7,871 bases of DNA from Alphaproteobacteria bacterium (GTDB lineage: Bacteria; Pseudomonadota; Alphaproteobacteria; Micavibrionales; UBA2020), in the NCBI GenBank assembly GCA_023136145.1, contig JAGLRU010000052.1, forward strand, positions 1 to 7,871, given 5' to 3'. Both the position numbers and the translations under genes were made by a program. Positions 1-4,856 of this stretch are shown here, one piece after another. Below the pieces are notes generated by a model. The model did not search any database. It was given only the letters and a program-made list of their open reading frames with translations, and was not told the DNA's origin. Numbering within the stretch: position 1 is the first letter of the stretch; every line of letters begins with the position of its first letter.

Positions 1-177
1 GGAACCGGTTGTACAATATCCTCGGCCATTGCCGCTTTTCTGGCTAAAGGATACGCGATAGAAAACGCCGTAAAAAAAGCCAAAAACTTTGTGACTTGCG
101 CTATCGACGACGGAAAAGACTATCAAATCGGACAAGGTAGCGGATCCGTCCATCATTTTTATAAACTCTGGAATTAA
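1..177 (+). CDS. thiD: ThiD C-terminus (hydroxymethylpyrimidine/phosphomethylpyrimidine kinase), 5' truncated by window
   Basis: The window opens in frame with 58 codons ending in TAA at 175-177. The peptide begins GTGCTISSAIAAFLAKGYAI, which is the conserved GTGC anion-hole loop and following helix of ThiD and related ribokinase-fold kinases. It continues through ENAVKKAKNFVTCAI to a tail ending VHHFYKLWN. ThiD phosphorylates hydroxymethylpyrimidine and then its monophosphate in cytosolic thiamine synthesis; the Cys of GTGC is the conserved catalytic-region residue of the family. The His-His-Phe...Trp tail matches the end I recall for alphaproteobacterial ThiD. The N-terminal substrate and ATP regions lie outside the window, so intactness cannot be judged. 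A second, diverged copy of the last 22 codons lies at 664-729. Assignment to ThiD rather than another pyridoxal/HMP kinase is fairly secure. Confidence 0.88.
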   Translation, partial: GTGCTISSAIAAFLAKGYAIENAVKKAKNFVTCAIDDGKDYQIGQGSGSVHHFYKLWN

Positions 178-198
178 AATTTGCTGAAAACCCTTTTG

Positions 199-226
199 CG
201 TCATTCCGGCGTAAGCCTGAATGACG
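199..226. repeat. Short intergenic palindrome downstream of thiD
   Basis: An 8-bp stem (CGTCATTC paired with GAATGACG), one mismatch, then three more G-C/C-G pairs (GGC/GCC) close a GTAA loop. It starts 21 bases after the thiD stop. The CGTCATTCC...GGAATGACG type of hairpin resembles small dispersed palindromic repeats seen in many proteobacterial genomes. It could also slow transcription after thiD, but no T-run follows the stem, so it is not a classical intrinsic terminator. Only one copy is present in this window. Confidence 0.6.
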
Positions 227-310
227 ATATTGGAAAATTTTGAGGTTTCTGCTTTAAAAAGATGATATTTTACTACGGCGTGTTGTTTCTTTTAAAATCA
301 ATCATATTAT

Positions 311-314
311 GAGG
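311..314 (+). promoter_or_regulatory. Ribosome binding site GAGG that selects the 321 start
   Basis: GAGG lies six bases before the ATG at 321. It overlaps an upstream in-frame ATG at 309, whose own upstream sequence (AATCATATT) has no Shine-Dalgarno. This spacing favours translation from 321, removing four residues (MRLF) from the longest reading frame. Confidence 0.65.
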
Positions 315-320
315 TTATTC

Positions 321-659
321 ATGGCAATTTTCAGACTTCCCCTTTCCGGTAACGTTTCTCAACAGATCAATCCATGGAATTTTTTTACTGGATTAACAAG
401 CGGGCAATTTGGTTTTGTTAACATCAACCTTGGTCGTTCTTCCGCGCCGGAGGTAGAACAAGAAATCTTGGAAAGTGTAGGCACTTATGGCAGACAACTT
501 GGAAAGGTTTGCGAGGCTATGAGTGTTTTGGTTCATCATATCCCGCAGGATGCAAAGTTAAATAAGGATGAAAGGAAAGCACTAGACAGCTTTTCACGTA
601 TGGTGAAGGATATTGAGGAAGTCAAAGAATCCGTGCACAAACGTTCTTGTTCACATTAA
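321..659 (+). CDS. Small conserved hypothetical protein (112 aa) with NPWNFF motif
   Basis: The protein starts MAIFRLPLSGNVSQQINPWN and continues FFTGLTSGQFGFVNINLGRS, then SAPEVEQEILESVGTYGRQL. I recognise this layout from uncharacterised short alphaproteobacterial proteins: a short beta-like N-terminus with SGxVxQxINPW, a NINLGRSS segment, then a helical region with YGRQLGK. I cannot name a family or function. The C-terminal half (about residues 45-108) is predicted helical and charged, with no signal peptide or membrane segment, so it is probably cytosolic. The start at 321 is chosen because GAGG stands six bases upstream. The gene sits alone between the true thiD end and the orphan thiD-tail copy, and its stop codon is only four bases before that copy. 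Coding is supported by the recognisable conserved pattern and the good RBS; function is unknown. Confidence 0.75.
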   Translation: MAIFRLPLSGNVSQQINPWNFFTGLTSGQFGFVNINLGRSSAPEVEQEILESVGTYGRQLGKVCEAMSVLVHHIPQDAKLNKDERKALDSFSRMVKDIEEVKESVHKRSCSH

Positions 660-663
660 AAAC

Positions 664-729
664 GGAAAAGACTACCGGATCGGACAAGGTTCCGATCATA
701 TCCATCATTTTTATAAGTTCTGGCGTTAG
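664..729 (+). pseudogene. Orphan duplicate of the thiD 3' end (22 codons)
   Basis: These 66 bases align without gaps to the last 66 bases of thiD (112-177), with 50 of 66 identical by my count. In the same phase they read GKDYRIGQGSDHIHHFYKFW, then Arg and TAG. The true tail reads GKDYQIGQGSGSVHHFYKLW, then Asn and TAA. Fifteen of 21 residues match, and some differences are silent (TAT/TAC, AAA/AAG, TAA/TAG). No start codon or upstream ThiD sequence is attached: the homology begins four bases after the stop of the 321-659 gene and lies in a different frame from it. It is best read as the remnant end of another, diverged thiD allele brought in by recombination, or as an old duplication left by an insertion at the gene end. 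Confidence 0.85.
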
Positions 730-784
730 GTTTTTTCATAAAACATCTAAAGTGTTAAGGTGCTTTTTGCTCTTTTTGTCTATA

Positions 785-811
785 AAATTAGTTGATCCCT
801 AAAACTAATTT
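785..811. promoter_or_regulatory. Inverted repeat upstream of the Schlafen-like gene (possible operator)
   Basis: AAATTAGTT at 785-793 is a perfect inverted partner of AACTAATTT at 803-811, separated by nine bases. The repeat ends 11 bases before the ATG at 823. A TATAAA hexamer at 781-786 overlaps its left arm and could be a -10 element, though I see no convincing -35 at the right distance. A dyad overlapping a promoter and leader is a common arrangement for an operator or an mRNA hairpin near the ribosome site. Function is inferred; the dyad itself is plain. Confidence 0.45.
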
Positions 812-822
812 GGGAATTTGAA

Positions 823-2190
823 ATGATGCTTGACGATAACGATGAAATTTCCCGTCTGATTGAACAACCACGAGAAAGCCTCGCGGTTGAAATAAAAAAT
901 TGGATTGATTTAAACACTCCCGAAGGTAAGGCAAAAATCATAAAAGCTGTTATAGCCATGAGAAATTTTAACGGCGGATATATAATTATCGGTTTTGATG
1001 ACGAAAAATGCGAAGCCATGCCGAAACCGTTTAATTATTCAATTGAACCTTTTCATGCCGATAACTTTCAATTATTGATAAGTAATCATTTATCTGGTGA
1101 ACTATTTGAAGTTCAGATTAAATTTCCAAAAAAGAACGGGGTAGAATATCCGGTTATTATCATACCGGGAGGCGTAAAAAGCATTGTTGCGTCAAAAAAA
1201 GAGTTAAAAAGCAAGGGTGGAAAAATTTTAATAAAAAAACACGCTGTTTTTGTCCGTTCGCTAAATTCAAGCCATATTCCCAGCACAACAGAACCAAAAT
1301 GTGAAGATTGGCCGGATATGGTTCAGAGATGTTTTGATAACAAAGAAGCCGATATAGGAAATTTTCTGCGTAGGCATTTGAATAATGAGTCAATTAAAGA
1401 GCTTATAGACAAGTTACCTACATCTAAACTAGAGAAAAAAGAAAAGACAAAAGAATTTTTTAATAAAGCCAGAGGACGCTTTGATAAAGTTATTAAAGAA
1501 AAAAAGTTGACCATTCCTAATCATGGTTTTTGGGAAGCAGCTATGATTATAAACGGAAAAATCCCACTATATAAGACAAACGAAAAATTCTTGCAGCTGT
1601 TGGATACCAGCCACCCCAGATATACAGGTTGCTCTATATGGCAAAACTTCGGGGAATCTAGGTATTTTAAAAATAAAACATGGGAAGCTATGCTCGTTAA
1701 GCTCAATGGTTACTGTGACGATCATTTGGATTTTATGATATTAGACCCGACAGGGCAATTTTATATTCGGTGTGCGCTCGAAGACGATATTGGGGGCAGC
1801 GATAAACAGCCTGAACCCCTCACTGAACTTGATTTTGTTCTTGCCATCCTAAGAACAGCAGAAACAATTGCTGTCGGTATCGCATTTGCAAAAGTAATGG
1901 GATGTAACCCGGAAACGACATCACTCTCTTTTCTTTTCGGTTGGAACAAATTGAAAGGTAGAAAGTTAAGTTCGTGGGCAGATCGGAGACGTTATATTTC
2001 GGGTAGGCGGATCGCTCATCAAAACGAGGTTCGCTCCACTATAGAAGTGCCGTTGAATACGCCGCTTTCTCGCCTTGGCGAGTATGAAAAAAAGCTGATA
2101 GACCCACTGTTTGAGGTGTTTGATGGTTATGAAATCAGCCAAGACATTGTTGATGACTTAACTAATCGTCTGATTAATCGAAAGCTATAA
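823..2190 (+). CDS. AlbA_2/Schlafen-like domain protein (455 aa), possible nuclease or defence protein
   Basis: The N-terminal 15-150 residues look like the AlbA_2 (Schlafen-type, divergent AAA_4) domain. Residues 18-25 read ESLAVEIK, followed by a helix with AMRNFNGG and the strand YIIIGFDD (53-60). In mammalian Schlafen nucleases the catalytic acids are Glu-x4-Glu and an Asp about 38 residues later. Here E18, E23 and D59/D60 have nearly that spacing. The middle (about 175-230) is charged and helical; the C-terminal part (about 330-455) has no domain I recognise. There is no signal peptide or membrane segment. ATG codons at 823 and 826 both fit a weak GGGAA site at 812-816. Composition is clearly more AT-rich than the neighbouring housekeeping genes, suggesting horizontal acquisition. 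It stands alone, ending a few bases before an IS remnant. Bacterial AlbA_2 proteins are variously annotated as ATP-binding or regulatory, so RNase activity is only inferred. Confidence 0.8.
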   Translation: MMLDDNDEISRLIEQPRESLAVEIKNWIDLNTPEGKAKIIKAVIAMRNFNGGYIIIGFDDEKCEAMPKPFNYSIEPFHADNFQLLISNHLSGELFEVQIKFPKKNGVEYPVIIIPGGVKSIVASKKELKSKGGKILIKKHAVFVRSLNSSHIPSTTEPKCEDWPDMVQRCFDNKEADIGNFLRRHLNNESIKELIDKLPTSKLEKKEKTKEFFNKARGRFDKVIKEKKLTIPNHGFWEAAMIINGKIPLYKTNEKFLQLLDTSHPRYTGCSIWQNFGESRYFKNKTWEAMLVKLNGYCDDHLDFMILDPTGQFYIRCALEDDIGGSDKQPEPLTELDFVLAILRTAETIAVGIAFAKVMGCNPETTSLSFLFGWNKLKGRKLSSWADRRRYISGRRIAHQNEVRSTIEVPLNTPLSRLGEYEKKLIDPLFEVFDGYEISQDIVDDLTNRLINRKL

Positions 2191-2193
2191 CTC

Positions 2194-2666
2194 CAATAGA
2201 GTCAAGTATTTGTGGTTCTTCTTCCACTGAATCTCGTCCACGCCGATCACCGTAATCTCGTCAAGGTTTCGATGTTACAAGCCCTATTCGACGACGTATT
2301 CGATGGCATGAAACACTTTCTTCCACGATGTTTGAAAGCGTTTGCTGACTTCGGTCCACGACAAACTCCTCGCCCAGCTTGCGAGAAACTGCATGTAGGT
2401 TTTTGTCAGTTGGTGCTTGCCCTCGGCCCACGGTACGTCTTCGATCCTGACGCAGCAACGAGGACAATCGACACGCCGCATGACGTACACGAAAAACACC
2501 GCGTACCCCCACAACGGCACAAACTCGAACCGGCAAGATTTTTTCGCGTGGTCGTAACACGGTGTGGCTTTGTGGCAGCTTGAACAGATCGTCGCAGAAC
2601 CTTTGCGGTTTCTCTCGCTGGTTTGTTTTGTTTCACAAAACCAGCAATATCAACAATCCGCCTCAA
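2194..2666 (-). pseudogene. ISL3-family transposase, truncated and decayed
   Basis: On the minus strand the main frame reads a zinc-finger-like segment (CSSCHKATPCYDH), then RFEFVPLWGYAVFFVYVMRR, VDCPRC, VPWAEGKHQLTKTYMQFLA and SWTEVSKRFQTSW. This is the N-terminal zinc-binding and helix-turn-helix order of ISL3 transposases. Two in-frame stops follow, TAG at 2284-2286 (where the family normally has Trp) and TAA at 2275-2277. The frame then resumes HRNLDEITVIGVDEIQWKKN, containing the first catalytic Asp (codon 2236-2238) of the DDE triad, and HKYLTLL. After this the similarity ends near 2194, so the second Asp and the Glu are gone. The extreme N-terminus (EHLRRIVDIAGFVKQ) lies in another frame from about 2670 to 2620, implying a frameshift or small deletion near 2620. 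It cannot make active transposase. Confidence 0.88.
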
Positions 2667-2680
2667 ATGCTCAACTTTTT

Positions 2681-2704
2681 ACCCACGGATTCCACTGAGG
2701 AGCC
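2681..2704 (-). repeat. Candidate ISL3 terminal inverted repeat
   Basis: Read on the minus strand, it begins GGCTCCTCAGTGGAATCCGT at position 2704, about 40 bases before the transposase N-terminal coding region. A terminus starting with GG-C-T-C and a following TGGAATCCGTGG stretch is the sort of end seen on ISL3 elements. No second copy is found near 2191, agreeing with loss of the other end. Confidence 0.55.
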
Positions 2705-2711
2705 AAAAATA

Positions 2712-3788
2712 TCACCACGTCATCTCTGATAGTTTTGCGGCCTGATCCTCGGTAATCAGTGGATCAATTATTTCATCTAAGCATTCCCCGCTAATCACCC
2801 GATCAAGTTTATAGACCGTCAGGTTGATCCGATGATCCGTCACTCGACCCTGAGGGAAGTTATATGTGCGAATACGCTCCGACCTATCGCCGGAACCAAC
2901 CTGTTCCTTGCGGTTAGCAGCGCGTTCTGAATCAAGTTTCTGCCGCTGCGCCTCATAAAGTCGGGAACGCAGAATTTTCATCGCCCGCGCTTTATTCTTG
3001 TGTTGGGATTTTTCATCCTGCTGCTGCACAACAACACCCGTTGGAATGTGAGTAATCCGAACAGCACTTTCCGTCTTGTTGACATGTTGTCCGCCCGCAC
3101 CGCTCGCACGGAAAACATCAATCCTCAAATCCTTATCATCAATGTTCATATCCACATCTTCCGCCTCGGCAAGAACAGCCACAGTCGCCGCCGAAGTATG
3201 AATACGCCCGCTTGCCTCTGTATCAGGAACACGCTGCACACGATGCACGCCCGACTCAAACTTCAAGCGCGAGAAAACATTCCTCCCAATAACTTCCACA
3301 ACCACCTGCCGAATACCACCAATGTCGCTCTCCGACACCTCCATAACCTCGAAACGCCAGCCATGATCCATCGCATAACGTCTGTACATACCAAAAAGAT
3401 CGGCAACGAATAATGCCGCCTCATCTCCACCAGTTCCGGCACGAATTTCAAGGATGGCGTTCTTAGCATCCGCAGCATCCTTCGGCAAGAGCATCATCTG
3501 AATATCTTTTTCAAGAACCGGAATAAGTTCTTTCAGACGATAAAAATCCTCTTCCGCCAGAGCCTTCATTTCCTTGTCAGAAAGAGGATCAATCATTATT
3601 TCCGAAGTTTGATGGGCATCCGTCTTCGCTTTTTTGTAATCGCGGATCAAATCCGTAAGAGGCGTTAAATCCGAATATTCCTTAGAAAGCCTCGAAAACT
3701 CCTCCGACGACAGGTCGCCAGAAGACATCAGGGATTCGATCTCCTGAAAACGTCCAAGAACCTGATCTAATTTATTATCAAGCGACAT
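2712..3788 (-). CDS. prfA: Peptide chain release factor 1 (RF1)
   Basis: This 358-residue protein has the usual RF1 length. RF1 recognises UAA and UAG in the ribosomal A site and triggers peptide release. Visible landmarks are the GTGGDEAALF segment (118-127), the stop-codon recognition tripeptide P188-D189-T190 inside RVPDTEASGRIHTSA, the catalytic GGQ at 232-234 within RASGAGGQHVNKTESA, and SQHKNKARA with GSGDRSERIRTYNFPQGRVT towards the C-terminus. The PxT pattern separates it from RF2 (SPF). The start MSLDNKLDQV is typical for the family, but no good Shine-Dalgarno precedes it. The 9-bp gap to the upstream rodZ-like gene suggests translational coupling. prmC, whose product methylates the GGQ glutamine, often follows prfA but is not here; an IS remnant begins seven bases past the stop. 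Confidence 0.98.
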   Translation of the reverse strand: MSLDNKLDQVLGRFQEIESLMSSGDLSSEEFSRLSKEYSDLTPLTDLIRDYKKAKTDAHQTSEIMIDPLSDKEMKALAEEDFYRLKELIPVLEKDIQMMLLPKDAADAKNAILEIRAGTGGDEAALFVADLFGMYRRYAMDHGWRFEVMEVSESDIGGIRQVVVEVIGRNVFSRLKFESGVHRVQRVPDTEASGRIHTSAATVAVLAEAEDVDMNIDDKDLRIDVFRASGAGGQHVNKTESAVRITHIPTGVVVQQQDEKSQHKNKARAMKILRSRLYEAQRQKLDSERAANRKEQVGSGDRSERIRTYNFPQGRVTDHRINLTVYKLDRVISGECLDEIIDPLITEDQAAKLSEMTW

Positions 3789-3797
3789 AACGGTATA

Positions 3798-4817
3798 TCA
3801 ATTCTGAACCCTTATTCTACGTTTCTTAAGACTTTTAGGATCGAGAACAATACCACGCACGATCTCACCCGGCTTGCCAAGTTCTTGTACTATCTTGCCA
3901 TCCACCTCGATTTCAAGCCCCCCAGCATTCGCCGTCACCAAAGACAATCCCGGCTGATCTGGAACGAAGTATTGTTCGCCAGGACGCAGAACCCTCATAA
4001 AAAGAACCTTCTTCCGTGCATCCGTAACCTGAATCCAGCTTGCCTGAACAGACCGCAACACTATGCGACTCGCCCCACGCCTGACATTAATAACGGAGGA
4101 CTTTGGTAAAGATTCCTTTATCTCCGTAGTTTTCGTTATCTTCGGTGTCTTCGTTATCTCTGGTAGTTTTGTTATCTCTGGTGGTTTCGTTATCTCTGGT
4201 GGTTTCGTTATCAAAGGTTTCACGTCTGGTTGTTTCTCTACCACTGCAACAGACGGTGGCGACAACTGCGGCGAAGGAATCAATACCGCAGCTACTGGCA
4301 TCACACTCACAATTTTCTCATCCGTCGGAATACCAGACGTAGTCGTTGCGGCAGGAGGTGGTGGAATTTGCTCCGCGAGCTTTACATCGCCATTATATAC
4401 GTTGGAGTAAATCGTCCAGAGCACAAAAACCAGAATCGCCAAAAAAGCTGCCACTCCGACCATCATCGGATCAGGCATCCTGCTCTCCGCCTCCGGCTCA
4501 GGAAATGACAACTTCACAGATGCAACATTCCCATGTTCCGCCTTAAATTTATGCACGATATCTACGCCATCTAAACCAAGAAAAACAGCATAACTCCGAA
4601 CAAACCCAACGGCATAAGTCATGCCTGGCAACGCATCAATATTGTTGTCCTCTATTGCCCGCAACTGGGCGGGTCTGACATGGATGGATGACGAAACATC
4701 CTCAATCTCCAGCTTTTTCGCCTCACGGGCGGCGCGCAACATTTCACCAACTGAAATCTCCGCCGGACGAACAGCATCGAGAATCGGTGGTTTCTGTTTT
4801 TTTTCTTCAACCATCAT
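3798..4817 (-). CDS. rodZ: RodZ-like membrane protein: N-terminal HTH, one TM helix, DUF4115 C-terminus
   Basis: Residues about 22-90 form a Xre-like helix-turn-helix (VGEMLRAAREAKKLEIEDVS, then LRAIEDNNIDALPGMTYAVG and FVRSYAVFLGL), typical of RodZ. A single membrane helix (about 117-138, MMVGVAAFLAILVFVLWTIY) follows. A proline- and threonine-rich linker, presumably periplasmic, contains six-residue ITKPPE-type repeats (203-233). The C-terminus (about 250-325, RIVLRSVQASWIQVTDARKK, FVPDQPGLSLVTANAGGLEI) matches the DUF4115 beta domain. RodZ couples MreB filaments to the wall-elongation machinery, with the HTH domain binding MreB rather than DNA. AAGGA lies just upstream; ATG codons at 4817 and 4814 are five and eight bases away, so either may be used. 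It lies 39 bp after lysC and 9 bp before prfA, probably one transcript. The symbol is by domain architecture; a distinct DUF4115 paralogue is possible. Confidence 0.88.
   Translation of the reverse strand: MMVEEKKQKPPILDAVRPAEISVGEMLRAAREAKKLEIEDVSSSIHVRPAQLRAIEDNNIDALPGMTYAVGFVRSYAVFLGLDGVDIVHKFKAEHGNVASVKLSFPEPEAESRMPDPMMVGVAAFLAILVFVLWTIYSNVYNGDVKLAEQIPPPPAATTTSGIPTDEKIVSVMPVAAVLIPSPQLSPPSVAVVEKQPDVKPLITKPPEITKPPEITKLPEITKTPKITKTTEIKESLPKSSVINVRRGASRIVLRSVQASWIQVTDARKKVLFMRVLRPGEQYFVPDQPGLSLVTANAGGLEIEVDGKIVQELGKPGEIVRGIVLDPKSLKKRRIRVQN
4117..4212. repeat. 18-bp tandem repeat inside the rodZ-like gene
   Basis: On the plus strand the hexamer GTTATC recurs at 4135, 4153, 4171, 4189 and 4207, exactly 18 bases apart, with a degenerate TTTATC at 4117. 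Each unit encodes six residues of the linker (ITKPPE, ITKPPE, ITKLPE, ITKTPK, ITKTTE, IKESLP on the minus strand). Units are almost identical at one end and drift at the other. Being a multiple of three, unit gain or loss would change linker length without breaking the frame. Confidence 0.9.
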
Positions 4818-4856
4818 TATGTTCCTTTCTGCGGGTCTACCAATCCTTAAACCGCA

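Larger units (their letters stand above)
2191..2704 (-). mobile_element. ISL3-family insertion sequence remnant, one end preserved
   Basis: This 0.5-kb stretch has no intact gene and holds the first part of an ISL3-type transposase in the minus direction. A likely terminal inverted repeat sits at its 5' end (2681-2704, reading GGCTCCTCAGTGG on the minus strand). The other end is missing: transposase similarity stops around 2196, within six bases of the upstream gene's stop codon. The preserved end lies seven bases beyond the prfA stop codon. ISL3 elements usually make 8-bp target duplications, but with one end lost this cannot be tested. The remnant explains the absence of other genes between 2190 and 2712. 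Confidence 0.85.

Noticed and set aside
664..729. thiD-tail copy as an in-frame extension of the 321-659 gene
   Set aside because: It is in a different frame and the upstream gene has its own TAA before it.
664..729. thiD tails as site-specific attachment sites (attL/attR)
   Set aside because: Only 76% identical, with codon-level changes, and no integrase gene lies between; att repeats are normally near-identical. Kept only as one possible reading of the duplication.
2212..2583. Plus-strand open frame of 123 codons in the IS region
   Set aside because: It is antisense to the well-recognised ISL3 transposase remnant and its product resembles nothing known.
2705..2712. 8-bp target duplication of the IS
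   Set aside because: The opposite end of the element is missing, so no matching copy can be identified.
3000..3413. Plus-strand open frame of 137 codons
   Set aside because: Lies opposite the conserved core of prfA and has low-complexity, His/Asn/Thr-rich content typical of an antisense shadow.
2761..3788. PDT instead of PAT/PVT in RF1 as an altered stop-codon specificity
   Set aside because: The family motif is PxT and acidic residues at x occur in functional RF1s, so this does not indicate a recoded genome.
4063..4410. Plus-strand frame with VISGGF repeats
   Set aside because: The repeats are the antisense reading of the 18-bp tandem repeat inside the rodZ-like gene.
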